64,000 nt of DNA. Origin: Margaritispora aquatica. Taxonomy: Eukaryota > Ascomycota > Leotiomycetes > Helotiales > Discinellaceae. The stretch is from NCBI GenBank assembly GCA_007644065.1, contig VJWN01000010.1, forward strand, positions 1,797,105 to 1,861,104, in the 5' to 3' direction. The notes below the pieces were generated by a model that saw only the letters and a program-made list of their open reading frames with translations, was not told the origin of the DNA and did not search any database. The position numbers and the translations under genes were made by a program. This document shows, in pieces, positions 47,851 through 59,027 of the stretch; within the stretch, counting starts at the first letter, position 1, and every line of letters starts with the position of its first letter.

Positions 47851-50012
47851 AATAAAAAAGCCTCGAGCAGCTACCAAATGCGTGAATCACATTCTCCACA
47901 TCATTGCTTCAACAGTCACAAGAGAAAGAGGCCTTACCTTTCAGCACAGCCTGACACCTACTTGGCCATTCAACTGGACGTGCATACATCAAAGACATTT
48001 AAAGTCGATACCCAGAACTTCCAAGACTTGCTATAAGCGGAACAAATCATGCATCTTCTGTCTTTTGGAAAGCGATCGGACGAAAATGGAGAAATCCTCG
48101 ACATTGGAAGAACAAATCTTAGGTGCCAAGCAACAGCAAGATTGAAAAACATGCATCAGTGGTTAGCTGCCTCAAGACCAAGAGATCCTTTGGCGCCTAA
48201 TCTTGGGCTTTGTTTGTGAGAGAAAAGAGGAATGGCAGTGTAGAATAAAGTGCCAATGCACAGGAAAACATGGGAGAAATTGCTCAAGAAATCAGAGACA
48301 TGATCGCCAACAACAACGGGATGGATTAAGGATGAGCCTTTTGAGAGACATGATCAACCACACATACCCCCCAATAAAGAAGGTCGCGATGCCGGGAAGA
48401 ACAGCGCGTCCTCATTCCCAAGGCTTCTGATGGTACCTCGCCTTGGCTACGATAATTGTGACGAAGCTAAATCGAACACGACCTCTCATGCTACTGCGCA
48501 CTGGTAGTGGCAGCGGAGAGTGCCGTTCGCATACCAAGTAACATAGTTTGTAGTTTAGGCTGGTCGAGAACAATAGAATGAGTGATATACGCAGCTTGGC
48601 AAAGTCAGGATTTGGAATGGCAATGGTAGTCGATGGAGTGGTGATGTGATGTGAGAAAGGTTGATTTTGTTTAGTCCAAGGTTTCATATGGCAAAACAAG
48701 AACTCAAATGACGTTGTCCTCAGAAATGCGCAGTCCGTAGATCCCAGCACACTACCAGGTCAAGGGAGTAGAGGCACAACATCTCAGGCTCCTATCCTGG
48801 AACCTCAGGAACCCTCTTTTTGCTCTTGTGATGCTGGCGAACCCACAAAGACTCTTGCACAGCATGCGTCGCGTCATTCTTCCATTCAAGTCGACATATC
48901 GTTCCCTCAACACAAGGTATCGTGGTACAAAGTATTGGGAAGGTGCTGTCCTCTAGAGATTGATGAGGAGCCAATAATGACACAGAATATTCGTTCTCTG
49001 TTATTGTATGCGAATATTCTTCAGCTTTAGATCGTGTCCCTTGATCGTGAAGCCACGATATTCCTGACGACCTTTTTAGAAATATGTCAAGATCCATCAT
49101 GAGTTTCGAGTCGAGCCGTGGTTGAAATTTCAAAAGACCAGTAGTTCATTTGAGAGCATGCCATTCTAATGACATTCTGATGATCCAACATTGGGGTCGA
49201 TTCGTCCTAGATTCCCACCTGTCCTCATTCTGTAAATAGACGTGGCGCTTAAGACACAACCTCTTCGATTCTTATGTATGTAGAGCAGAGTCAGAGTACC
49301 TGAAAAGTCTGTCCAGAGCTGGAAGGTAATTTTGAACCCTGCTTTTTGTTCTACTTCCTTTTGTTTGTTGTCTTGTATGGAGGTTCGTTTTCTCATCTTC
49401 TGGGCGGCCATGAATCAGCAAGAGGGGAAGATGCAGAAGTTGCATGTACACCCTTTCCGTCATAGCTACTTGAAACGAAACGTATTGAATTTGGTTCGTT
49501 GTGCAAGCCAACAAACTGGCAGATGCCAATGCTCCATTGGTCTTTCGTGCAGTTCGAAGAAGCGATTGAAGTAGTACCTGCCCCTGAGAATGCAGTTTCC
49601 CGAACTTCCAGGGCGCGGGGCATACGCCGTAAGGTAATGTATGAAACCACCCGTGGCCATTTGGGAGCGCTATTGGGAAGAGTTATTTTACTTGTAACCA
49701 GAATCCCTTCCCGAGGCAAATGCGAAGGGGTAGGTCAGACCCTTTGTGCTACTTTGACACGTTATTTTGATGAAGTCAAAGCCGAGCAGTACTCATCAGA
49801 CAATTGGAAGCTTCGAGGTAAAACTTACTCGAGCTCTGAGCTGCTTTGAGATTTTCAATCAAGGATAGAGGGAAAACTTACAAGCTGTCTGTTCGACCAG
49901 AATAGAAGTATCCTACGAGGTCAAAGTGACGACTGGCCTACCAGCCATCCCTAGAAAAGGCGGGCAGTATATTTAGAATGCAACATTGCGTTTCAACGGT
50001 TTACTTGCGAGG

Positions 50013-50044
50013 GTTGGATGTTGGATGTTGGATGTTGGATGTTA
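50013..50044. repeat. TTGGATG heptamer repeat
   Basis: Four copies of a 7-base unit about 400 bases upstream of the GPI protein. Confidence 0.85.
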
Positions 50045-50110
50045 GATTTGCTGCTGTGCCTTGTGAAGTGAACACATCTACCCACCATCGCTTCATCCTT
50101 AAATACTCGC

Positions 50111-50154
50111 ATTTCATATTGATTTCATATTGATTTCATATTGATTTCATATTG
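50111..50154. repeat. ATTTCATATTG 11-base tandem repeat
   Basis: Four perfect copies of an 11-base unit, about 280-325 bases upstream of the ATG of the GPI protein, so within its likely promoter. The period is about one helical turn. Confidence 0.9.
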
Positions 50155-50435
50155 ATAAAGGCTTGTGCCCCATCTTATGGGTTGAACGAAGTTGGCTTCA
50201 CCTTCATTTCCAGCACTTCACTTTCGCTTTCGAATTCTTTCCAGACGAGGCTGCGCTCGCTTCGCCTTGCACAAGTAAACAACCAAATTCCTTCCACATA
50301 ACTTTTTCCACCATCTAACAACAACTCCCGAACTCTTCTGCAATTCTGCAATTCTTCGATCTACATATCTTCCAACCACACTTTACAACTTCATACTCTT
50401 TTCAATCCCAATACCTCCATCGAGAGTTGTTCACA

Positions 50436-51282
50436 ATGCGTGGATCAATCATCCTTCTCGGCCTCAGCGCCATCGCTGTCTTGGGTCAAACCTACACCGA
50501 TACCATCTCGACCACCACTACTGTTACGATCATCTCTTGCGCACCAAAGGCTACCGGTTGCAAGGAGACTACCATCACCAAGGAGGTTACGTTGAGCACC
50601 ACCTTCTGTGATACCACCTCTACTGCTCCCATGGTCTCAACTTCAGTTGCCAGCCACAGCACCACCCCAGCTGGTCCCGTTCCAACTGAGTCTCAGGGCA
50701 CGGCTGCAACCTCTGGCTTCTTCCCACCACCCGTTTTGACCTCCGCTGCTTCAAGTACGTATTTGCTCGACTCAATCTTGTGCTTAATATGTTCGCAAAG
50801 GACGCGTTTTCTGCAACTATTTCTGCGCAGTTGCTAACCATCTTCAAGGCCCAATTCCCACTATCCCAGTCGTCATTGCTACTGAAGTTGTTTCAACCCT
50901 CAGCGTCGCTACTCTTAGCATCTCCGAACTTCCTCCAACTGTCAGCATCCCAGTTCCAGAGATTCCTTCCAACGTTACCTCCAAGACTGTTCCGACTGGC
51001 ACCCCTCAAACTGTTTCTGCTGAGGTCCCATACACTGTTGAGGTCCCAAGCACCTTGTCGACTGCCGCCGGTATCTACTCGACTGCATCCTCCAACCTCT
51101 CTTCTCTCGCCCACACCATGTCCACCAGTGCTGCTTTGAGCACCACTACGAAGCATGCCCCTGGCAGCACCACAACTTCCGCCTCCGCTTCTGCTACTAG
51201 CGCGCTCAGTGCCGCTGGACATGCCGTCGTTCCAGGCACTTTTTTGGCACTTTTGGCCTTGGGTGCTTACATCTTCGGTTAA
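50436..51282 (+). CDS. GPI-anchored Ser/Thr-rich cell-wall protein
   Basis: Probable mannoprotein of the cell wall or plasma membrane, about 250 residues, coded by join(50436..50754,50849..51282) with one intron of 94 bases. The signal peptide is about 1-18 (SIILLGLSAIAVLGQ). The mature part is dominated by Thr, Ser, Val and Pro, with four cysteines near the front (ISCAPKATGCKE, TFCD) and no enzyme domain. The C-terminus has the small-residue/hydrophobic pattern of a GPI signal (SALSAAGHAVVPG, then FLALLALGAYIFG). It resembles the many short fungal wall proteins without known function. The long leader upstream (from about 50230) is pyrimidine- and CAAC-rich, as in strongly expressed wall genes. 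Confidence 0.85.
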
Positions 51283-51891
51283 GCGACAAAACACTTGGCA
51301 TGGAAATGTGGATGCAGTTTGCAAAGATGTGTAGAGTTATGGGATACCACACTGAGTTACTGCCATCTTCTGGTTGCTCGTTTCGTTGATATGAGGTAGT
51401 ATCGGTTCTGGCATGATCCTGCGTGCATACGGATTCCGAGGTCTTGGTAATGGGTCTAGCTTTAGCTATTCTGCGGCTTTGTGGGCTCGATCTGATTGAT
51501 CTTCGCGTTCATCAATCTCCTGCATGAAGTGTATTTGGCTGAGCATAATGGCAACGAATGAACAAGACAATCAAAAGAATGTACACACTGGTGTGCTTCT
51601 CGTGTATGTGATAAGGTGACCTTGACGAGCCTACCACGAGTCTTGCTCCTTCCATCAATTCCACCACTTGTTATGGGACAATAAGTATGTCATCCATTTT
51701 GAAATCTACAATTTTCTCTTTCTTTCATTTGGATTCCCCTATATGTTTGTTTACTTATCATAACACAATTGTGGTACCGATATGTCAGTAGTCAGCGCGA
51801 TACCTACTAATTCATTATTCAGCCATCTCTATTTCCCGTCTCGGGCACGATTCAAACTAAAAGAAGAGGCAACTTGCCCTCTAAGATGAAG
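51283..51891. other. Convergent intergenic region
   Basis: 3' flanks of the GPI protein and of the coiled-coil gene. Nothing else seen. Confidence 0.4.
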
Positions 51892-53598
51892 TTAATACAA
51901 ATTCCCTCCTCTTCTACCAATGCCATTTCCATAGCTATCTCGACTTCCACCCATCGACGTCTCAACTCCACCAAACTTGCTCCTTCCACCATTATACACA
52001 CCATCCAGCAAATTCCTCTTCCACTCCTTATCTTCAAGCTCTTTCTGCCACTGCCTCTCTTTCTCTTTCATAATCTCCTCATGGTATAGTTTTTCCTCAA
52101 GTCTGGCTAGCTGCTTAGCTATCTCTCGATCAGCTTCATATTCCCTAGCCAAAGGTTCTTTTTCCCTAGCTTGGAATCTCTCCATCTCTCTCTCCCGCTC
52201 CCATTCTCGCAAGTTCTCATCTTTATGCCAAGGTGGAAACCGAGACACACGAGGAAGAGCTGGCATCTCAAGCTTGCCAATACGCTCGTGGAGTTTCAAT
52301 ATCTCTAGATCTCTCAATTTGGTTTCGTGTGGGTCTGCCAACTTCCCCAAAGCTTGAGATGCCGAAGAACTAAGTTGAGGACCGTGAGTCGGACCAAAAA
52401 CCGGAGGTGTGGATTGAGACGAGATAGCAAAATTCCATCGTCCTGGCAATTTTGCGAGTGCAGCGAGATTCACATTCTCTTCATCTCCACGACGATCCGT
52501 TAGCAATCTCCGTTCGACACTTCGTTTACCATGGCTGTTGATATGTATCATTGAGTCCTCGCTGTCGCTCTCGCTTGTTTCAATATGCCTCTTGCTCCTC
52601 TGTTGCGTCCTTAAGATCTGGCGCTCAAGATTCTTCTTCCATTCAATCTCCTTTCGGATTCTGGCTTCTCCATTCTTAAGACCTTCGCGTGTGGCATCTG
52701 CTTTGACTTTTACTAGTTTCCCTTCTAGTTTGATGTCTCCTAGCTCGGCCTTGATTTTGTTAAGCTCAAACTGCAGTCTATCCTCCATCTCCTTATCCCT
52801 CTGTAGATTTTGTTTCTCAAGCTTAATTATAGCTTGATCAATGACACTGCTGGAGACACTAGAAGGAGGCAATAGTTTCTGACTAAGGGAGTGCACGAAA
52901 TCAATCTCCCCCAGCAGATGCTTCCTCTGCTGATTTCGATAACGCCTGCCGTTTCCCCACGACTTTTGGTTCTGGTTCGGACTGTCCCAAAGTTCCATGT
53001 CTTCGTTCTCAATCTGCGCATCATATTCTTCACCTCGAAGCGAAGCCCTACCTTTTGACCTCAGCAGCTTGACCTCCTTCTCCAATCTCTCCATCTTCTC
53101 TCTGTCTTCTTTAGCCTTCCGTCCCCTCTCGCCCGTCTCTGCAGCTCTTAACCTATCGAGTTCCATTTTGTCGACTTCTTTCCTCCGCACTTGCTCCGCC
53201 CTTTCCGCAGCCTGATATCGCTCTAGCTCTGCTTTCTCTGCTTCTCTTATGCGCTTTTCCTTGGTGGCCTGCTCGATGACAGCTTGCTCAGCTGAGGAGA
53301 TGAAAGTGTCGTAATACCGGAAAGAGGACACGCTGCCTCGACGTCCGACTTCGATTCGGGCGGGAAATGGAGAGGTACTGACTTCGCGAATCTTGAATGT
53401 GGGCTGGGGCTTTGGAGAGAGCCTGCGAGGTTTTGGGGGGAAAAGACACATTTTGGAATTGGACATTGGGCTTTGTATGACAGAAGAGATGGGAGATGAT
53501 AGTTTGAATATGCGTGGCAGAAGTACAGTTTGTATTTTTGATATTGCGTTGTGATGATATTGTCTCCTGTGCTGAGACATGTCTCTAGGACTGACCAT
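51892..53598 (-). CDS. Coiled-coil, charge-rich hypothetical protein
   Basis: Intronless frame of 568 residues; no enzyme domain recognised. Residues about 100-200 are almost continuous Glu/Lys/Arg heptad-like sequence (EKRIREAEKAELERYQAAER), followed by more coiled coil at about 230-340 (INKIKAEL-type repeats), a Ser/Asp-rich patch (ETSESDSEDS) and a third coiled coil near 460-530. The C-terminus is Gly/Arg-rich (SFGNGIGRRGG-like). Proteins of this build are common hypothetical proteins in filamentous ascomycetes. In-frame ATGs at 53598, 53580 and about 53466 (MSNSKMCLFPPKPRR) are all possible starts; the last begins just before the part that looks conserved. Cytosolic or nuclear scaffold is a guess. 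Confidence 0.65.
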   Translation of the reverse strand: MVSPRDMSQHRRQYHHNAISKIQTVLLPRIFKLSSPISSVIQSPMSNSKMCLFPPKPRRLSPKPQPTFKIREVSTSPFPARIEVGRRGSVSSFRYYDTFISSAEQAVIEQATKEKRIREAEKAELERYQAAERAEQVRRKEVDKMELDRLRAAETGERGRKAKEDREKMERLEKEVKLLRSKGRASLRGEEYDAQIENEDMELWDSPNQNQKSWGNGRRYRNQQRKHLLGEIDFVHSLSQKLLPPSSVSSSVIDQAIIKLEKQNLQRDKEMEDRLQFELNKIKAELGDIKLEGKLVKVKADATREGLKNGEARIRKEIEWKKNLERQILRTQQRSKRHIETSESDSEDSMIHINSHGKRSVERRLLTDRRGDEENVNLAALAKLPGRWNFAISSQSTPPVFGPTHGPQLSSSASQALGKLADPHETKLRDLEILKLHERIGKLEMPALPRVSRFPPWHKDENLREWEREREMERFQAREKEPLAREYEADREIAKQLARLEEKLYHEEIMKEKERQWQKELEDKEWKRNLLDGVYNGGRSKFGGVETSMGGSRDSYGNGIGRRGGNLY

Positions 53599-53761
53599 TT
53601 AATGTCCTCACAGATGCTATAGGTTCTAGAGAAACTCAGTAATTTATCCATAAGCGGGTAGCCAAATCATGCATACCATTGTTCACAGCTGTATCATATG
53701 CTTGACCCCAGGTTTAGAACACCCTATGGGTAAGATACTCCGCCGCTTAGCAAGGATGGTC

Positions 53762-55534
53762 TCACAACTTCGCTTCCGTTTTCTTTGCCTTCTTTGAGTT
53801 GTTCTGCCACGCGAACTCCAGCTTCTGCGCTGCTCCCGATTCGATAATGACGTTGACCACAACAGGAACTGTTGCTTTGAAACCCTCTTCCGTAGCTATA
53901 ACCAGTTCCTCAGGAGTACGTACTAAAAATCCCTTTCCACCGCACATCTCGGCAATCTTTTCGTACCCAACCTCCCAACCAAGACTGGAGCTTCTTAGGC
54001 CACCTACTGAAGAGCCTTTGATGGTATTCTGCTGTTTCTGCAACCAAGCGTCTGAATCTGCGCTGTCGCCATGATACACGCCCCCGTTATTGATCACAAA
54101 GATCAAAATATCCATGCCGTAACGAGCCATGGTCTCAACTTCCGCCAAGGAGAAGCCAAAGGCTGAATCACCTTCTAGGCACACCACCTTCTTGTGAGAT
54201 GATGATCCAGATTTTGCTTCGGGTGAAGGGAGGTTGTAGGCGCAGTGGGCAGCAATTGCGTAGCCCAGTCCCACGCCCATGGTCGCATATGTTCCCGCAT
54301 CAAGACGGAGACGTGGATGTTCAACGGGAAAGATACTTCGCGAGATATCCATGGTATTGGCCCCTTCAGAGACATAGACTATGTCACCATCTTGAGTACG
54401 TGACAATTTGTGGAGAACACTCTTAATCACATCAAAAACTCTAGCATAAGTCATTGGAATTTTGTCCACCTTGGCTGCTTTGGCGGCTGTCGCTTCATTC
54501 TTAATGGTGCTAGCTTTGATGCTTTTGACATAGTCAGAGGAGGAAGCATCATATTCCCATCCTGAAAGTGCCGTACTCAATTGAGTGGTGACCACCTTGA
54601 TGTCTCCAATGAGACCCAATGCTGGATCAGCAGTGTTCTTCCCAAGCTCTTCCGCCGAGATATCCACCTGAATAATCTTGACCTTTGGGTTCCATTTAGG
54701 CTCTTCGCCATAATGAAGGATCCAATTCAGTCTTGCTCCGAGGATCAAGACTACATCAGCTCCTTTCAGCGCTGCAGACCTTGCAGAGGCAGTATTTGAC
54801 TCATGAGAATCTGGCATCACGCCCTTTCCCATAGGAGTAGGTAGGAAAGGAATTTTTGTCCGTTCAATGAGCTTCTTTATAGCTGTTTCTGCCTGAGCAT
54901 ATGCCGCACCCTTTCCAATGATGATCAATGGCGCTTTTGCTGACTTCAACAATTGGACAATAACTTCCAGTCTCGCAGAATCAGCACCAGCTCCTGGCGG
55001 TGACGGTACTGCCACAGCTTTCGTTTCCTCTCCATCACCTTGTATAACATCTGCAGGCAGATCCACAAATGTTGGTCCTCCTCTGCCGTACCATGCTGTC
55101 CGATATGCACTGGTGAGGGACTGTGGAATCGAATCGAGAGTGGATCTGATTGAAACTTTGGTATGTGGTGTGAGTAATGAGATAGCATCTAGCTCTTGAA
55201 AAGCTCCCTTTGTAACCAGATGGGTTTCACTGGATCCTGCTATCAGAAGTAATGGAAATGCATTTCCAGATGCATTACCAATTCCTGCCATTGCATGTAG
55301 CACTCCTGGTCCTCCAACCACCAAACATACTCCTGGCTTCCCTGTCAAATATCCGTATGCTGTTGCTGCATAGCTCGCAGATTGTTCGTTTCGAAAAGCA
55401 ATAAATCGAATGCCCAGAGCAATTGCTTCCTCTGCGATCTGTACCACAGGGATTCCGACTAGGCCAAATATCACCTTAATCCCTAAGTCGTGCAGCGCTC
55501 TGGCTATCAATGCAGCTCCAGTAGAAGAAGTCAT
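53762..55534 (-). CDS. 2-hydroxyacyl-CoA lyase / oxalyl-CoA decarboxylase-like TPP enzyme, PTS1 AKL
   Basis: Thiamine-diphosphate enzyme of the HACL1/oxalyl-CoA decarboxylase group (yeast Pxp1), which cleaves 2-hydroxyacyl-CoA to formyl-CoA and an aldehyde in alpha-oxidation, or decarboxylates oxalyl-CoA. Intronless, 590 residues, full family length. The catalytic glutamate is Glu50 in AFRNEQSASYAA. The glycine-rich VVGGPGVLHAMAGIGNA follows. The TPP/Mg2+ motif runs from GDSAF (455) to NN (482-483). The central FAD/ADP-like domain has IIIGKGAAYAQAE. The last three residues are AKL, a canonical PTS1, preceded by Lys-rich sequence that favours import. The start at 55534 gives the usual MTSSTGAALIARAL opening. 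The choice between the two activities cannot be made from motifs alone; peroxisomal targeting favours HACL. Confidence 0.92.
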   Translation of the reverse strand: MTSSTGAALIARALHDLGIKVIFGLVGIPVVQIAEEAIALGIRFIAFRNEQSASYAATAYGYLTGKPGVCLVVGGPGVLHAMAGIGNASGNAFPLLLIAGSSETHLVTKGAFQELDAISLLTPHTKVSIRSTLDSIPQSLTSAYRTAWYGRGGPTFVDLPADVIQGDGEETKAVAVPSPPGAGADSARLEVIVQLLKSAKAPLIIIGKGAAYAQAETAIKKLIERTKIPFLPTPMGKGVMPDSHESNTASARSAALKGADVVLILGARLNWILHYGEEPKWNPKVKIIQVDISAEELGKNTADPALGLIGDIKVVTTQLSTALSGWEYDASSSDYVKSIKASTIKNEATAAKAAKVDKIPMTYARVFDVIKSVLHKLSRTQDGDIVYVSEGANTMDISRSIFPVEHPRLRLDAGTYATMGVGLGYAIAAHCAYNLPSPEAKSGSSSHKKVVCLEGDSAFGFSLAEVETMARYGMDILIFVINNGGVYHGDSADSDAWLQKQQNTIKGSSVGGLRSSSLGWEVGYEKIAEMCGGKGFLVRTPEELVIATEEGFKATVPVVVNVIIESGAAQKLEFAWQNNSKKAKKTEAKL

Positions 55535-55939
55535 GAGGAGAATCGGTGCTTTGGTGCGATTATCAAAGTCTCGAGTTTTGAAAGCTCGGTTTGTAAGTCA
55601 ACAGACATGTATCAATCAATGCCGAGGCTGCGGTGAGCTCCTCGATAAGCTTCGATACGAAATACGACAGCTGGCTATGCTTCTTGCCTAGTGAATATAT
55701 TTATTCTAAGAACACAATGAAGTATTATTGGATGGATGAATGATGAGCTGTCATTGTTGCTCTCACCGTCTCTGTCTGTGCCTCTGGATGAACCTCCAAA
55801 ACATAATATTTGTGCATTAGGCGGGTCCTATTGCGCTTCGATGTCAATTCAGCTATCTTGAAACAAAGGCCGCGAGATCACCAGTCAACCACAAAGTTTA
55901 CCAGTCGTTCAAATCCAGTCCAACTATATCACCGCCATC
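55535..55939. other. Divergent promoter region
   Basis: About 400 bases shared by the HACL-like gene (minus) and the SH3BGR-like gene (plus). No separate gene. Confidence 0.4.
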
Positions 55940-57034
55940 ATGTCTGAAGCTCCAAAGACTACATACTCAAATGATCCCACTCTTTACCTTTATACCAGTT
56001 TAACCTCAGGATCCTCGCACATCGTTACAGCGACCTCACGTCTCGAGACAATCCTCAGAGCCAACCGCATCCCATTTAAGGGCATTGATCTTGCAACTGA
56101 TGAGAAGGCTCGCATGATATGGGGAAGAAGAGCAGGAAAGGATGAATCTGGGCGAGTTAGGAAGATCCCAGGTCTGGTGCAAATGGGACTTGTGATCGGA
56201 GTAGGTCCCTCGTTTCCAATCGCGGGGTAAAGTTAACAGTAACAGGACCTTGTCGAGATTGAAGACTGGAACGAATATGGCGAACTGAAGCAACATGTCA
56301 CAATCTATCATGAAGGAGGTACACCAGCTCGATCCGTCGCAGCTACACCGGCTGCACCCTCGAAACAAGCAATTCCAGTAGAAGTCAAGAAGTCTGAACC
56401 CCCCGCTTCTGCAGGCGCCCCCAAGGCTGTCGAGCAAAAGCCCGCCGAAGTGACCACTTCACCCATCACCTTGGCAATGAGACAAGTCGGACAAGAAGCT
56501 GCACAAAAGGCAAAGGATACCAAGAAAGCTGCACTGCAGACTGGTAAGAATGCCCCCGTGAAGCAGGCGGAATCCGTCCCTGCAAAAGCTGACAAAACGA
56601 CCCCACCATCCATCGCTCTCCCTAAAACTGCAGAAGAACTGGCAGAGTCTATACAATCACCAAACTCAAGTGCTTGGAAGAAGGCGCCAGATGGGAAATC
56701 GATCGAAGCTATGCAATCTTTGCAGTCACCAACGTCGGGGAGATGGAAGTCACTTGATGTGGACGGGCCTGTAACAACTCATAGAGGCTCTGTGGTTTCA
56801 CCCGCATCTCCTGAGATAATCAAGAAGATTGAGGCTGAAGAGGCTATTCGAGAAGAGGACGAGGATGACGATGACGATGAAGACGAGGAAGACGAAGAAG
56901 ACGAGGATGAAGACGAGGATGAAGACGAGGAAGAGGATAACGAGGAGGAGGAAGATGATGATGAAGAAAGCAGTAGTGAAGAGGATTCCGAGGAAGAGGA
57001 AGCGAAGAAGCCTGTAGCTGCAAAGAAAGCATGA
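55940..57034 (+). CDS. SH3BGR/glutaredoxin-like protein with long acidic tail
   Basis: About 349 residues, coded by join(55940..56200,56246..57034) with a 45-base intron. The first 105 residues form an SH3BGR-type thioredoxin-fold domain (LYLYTSLTSGSSHIVTATSR, GIDLATDEKARMIWGRRAGK, IPGLVQMGLVIG, EDWNEYGELKQ). Like other members it lacks a CxxC redox motif, so binding rather than catalysis is likely. A Pro/Ala/Lys-rich linker follows with short repeats (SIQSPNSSAWKKAPDG and SLQSPTSGRWKSLDVDG). The end is a run of about 65 nearly all Asp/Glu residues encoded by a GA-rich microsatellite at about 56856-57000, then a basic AKKPVAAKKA. The function of fungal members is not established. Confidence 0.75.
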
Positions 57035-58210
57035 TTGTGTTCTGGGATTTTGTTGATTGCTCATAGTCGAATACCATGTCAAATTGATTTATATCCTCTC
57101 TTTCAGCTCGTTATTAGTAATTCTAAGCAAAGAGCTAAGAACGATGGCGGCTTGAGCCAAAGTAACCATCGGTGTTATATAATTGTTCAACAATACCATA
57201 GCCTTCCCCAAGGGACAGCTACAGATTAGTCCTCCCTCGTGCTTAACTAGAGGGGCAACAATGTGGAGCCTTGATCACAGGAAATTGTTCTTATGCTCCG
57301 GCTTGCCCTGAGTAGCTTCAGAATTGTCGATAGTCCAAGGATGTATCTCGAAATAGGTACATAAGCTGGTTGTGTTGTGCTTCAGTCAATAATTTGGAGT
57401 TGGATTTCGGATTTGTCGAAAATTCGAAATCTAAGATATTCGCAGTCGGATCTCAAGACTTTCCGACTCAGTTTTGATGGTCTAACGTTGCGAGTTATCT
57501 CTGCTATAGTTGCTCTCATATAAATGCATCTTGTTGTCTAGGTGAGCCATGGTAGGCTTGGTAGCTCACAACAAGGACTCCAGTTGGTCAAAAGTGCCAT
57601 TTGAAGAAAGGGATAGAGAGTATGATCAATTTGGCGAGAAATTAGTATGTACTTCGTGGATTTAACGGTCCGCTTTATTGCTTGATGTTATGTTCAGTTA
57701 AGATAAAGACCTGAGAAGATAGTAGCTGGGAGTTCGGAATATATCCTCTCTCCAATTAGTGAAGTTAATATGAGAACGTCTGTGATGGCTTCTCGGTAGA
57801 ACATATATGAGACTGTGTGTCAACATGAGGGAGGCATACCGCGGTAAGCAACAAAGGGGGGAAAGACTATCGACGTAAACGCCTGTTCGGCACATGTGAT
57901 ATAGAATTGAAGCAGAAACTGTATAATGCCCTAGGACCAACACTTCTGCCGCGAGTGCTTACTACAAGATAGAAATATGATTCCTATGCCCTTGCATGCC
58001 TTGAGATGAAAGGCACTCTTTCCAAGTGTCTTTTGGTCCTAGTATGGGGAGTGGCCCGCAGCTGAGCAGACGAACCATGATCTTGTTCACGATCAATACA
58101 TGATATGCTGAATATAGCTAGCATAACCCTAGAATCTAGGAGCTTTCTCTGGGTAGACATCTACATCTGCAATGTGCAATTGAAACCTTGCGACTATCGT
58201 ATCTGATTCC
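57035..58210. other. Convergent intergenic region, 1.2 kb
   Basis: Between the 3' ends of the SH3BGR-like gene and EMC7. A frame at 57698-57943 (minus) has no features. No RNA gene recognised. Confidence 0.4.
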
Positions 58211-59027
58211 TCACCTCTTGACTGCCCCTCCAGCTTCAACTCTCTTTGGCGCTGGTTCCGCCTTCTTGGTACTGGCTCCCGATAACCATGCAGCAGCATC
58301 GAAGTTTTGTAGAGGATTGGCCGCGGCAGGTCCGCCAGCAAGAGGGGAGGCTTTCTGGGTTGCTTCGAATTCGGCGCGCATCTCGGGATCCACTGTAAAC
58401 TGTCAATACTTGCAAATCAAATGGTGCACCAAACATACTGTTGTCCATCAAATATGGCATTCCAAAGATAATGATCATGCTGGCTCCTGCAATCAAGATC
58501 ATAGGACTCTTCAGGTAACTCAGAGGCGAGACTATGTCGTATTAGCAATCGCTGCGCAGATCTAGTCTTCCTAACTTACATCCAGTTTTCTCAACCAAGT
58601 ATTCCTTGCCTGCTAGGACTCTTACTTCAAATCCCCAAATTCCAACCTTTCCCTCTATCTCTTTGACAGCAATAGCTTCTCCCTTGTTACTCCACTCGTT
58701 CCCTCGGAACGTCTGGAACACCTGCACCTCGTTCGTGCCAACTGTGGATTTGTCCACCACATCCACGCGTAACGGTGCAAACATATATGTATGGCTGTGC
58801 ACATCTAGAAGATAACTTCCGGTTGTGACATTACGAAAGTCGAAGGTATTGTCTGCGCGGAGGGGTGCAGACAAGACATGGCCGAGAGTGGTGAGTGTTG
58901 CGTGGGTGGATGCTGGGAGAATGTTTGGTTGTGGAAGCTTGGGTGAAGGGAGGATAGCAATTCGAAGATGAGTCGCAAGGACAATTGGCGTAAGGCACAG
59001 CGCTAAAAGTGACGTTGAGATACGCAT
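58211..59027 (-). CDS. EMC7: ER membrane protein complex subunit 7 (EMC7)
   Basis: Lumenal-domain subunit of the EMC, which inserts transmembrane proteins at the ER. Proposed coding is complement(join(58211..58392,58439..58531,58580..59027)), about 240 residues. A signal peptide (about 1-19, ALCLTPIVLA) precedes a beta-sandwich domain: THATLTTLGHVLSAPLRADN, FDFRNVTTGSYLLDVHSH and YMFAPLRVDV. A membrane helix follows (SPMILIAGASMIIIFGMPYL) with the family-specific cytosolic motif NMDPEMRAEFEATQK right after it, spanning the last splice. The C-terminus is Lys/Ala-rich. Start at 59027 chosen because the residues before it in frame are leader-like and not conserved. Both introns use GTAAGT or GTATGT donors. 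Confidence 0.9.

Larger units (their letters stand above)
47751..50435. other. 2.7-kb intergenic region with unresolved coding-like fragments
   Basis: On the minus strand frames at 48792-49133, 49166-49411 and 49393-49719 have protein-like composition (for example LDIFLKRSSGISWLHDQG and EQKAGFKITFQLWTDFSG) but no ATG-led continuous model could be built and no family is recognised. They might be a decayed or unusual gene. The right end is the promoter of the GPI protein and carries two short tandem repeats. Confidence 0.35.

Noticed and set aside
50013..50154. Possible CRISPR-like array
   Set aside because: Units are 7 and 11 bases, directly abutting with no spacers, in a eukaryotic genome; simple tandem repeats.
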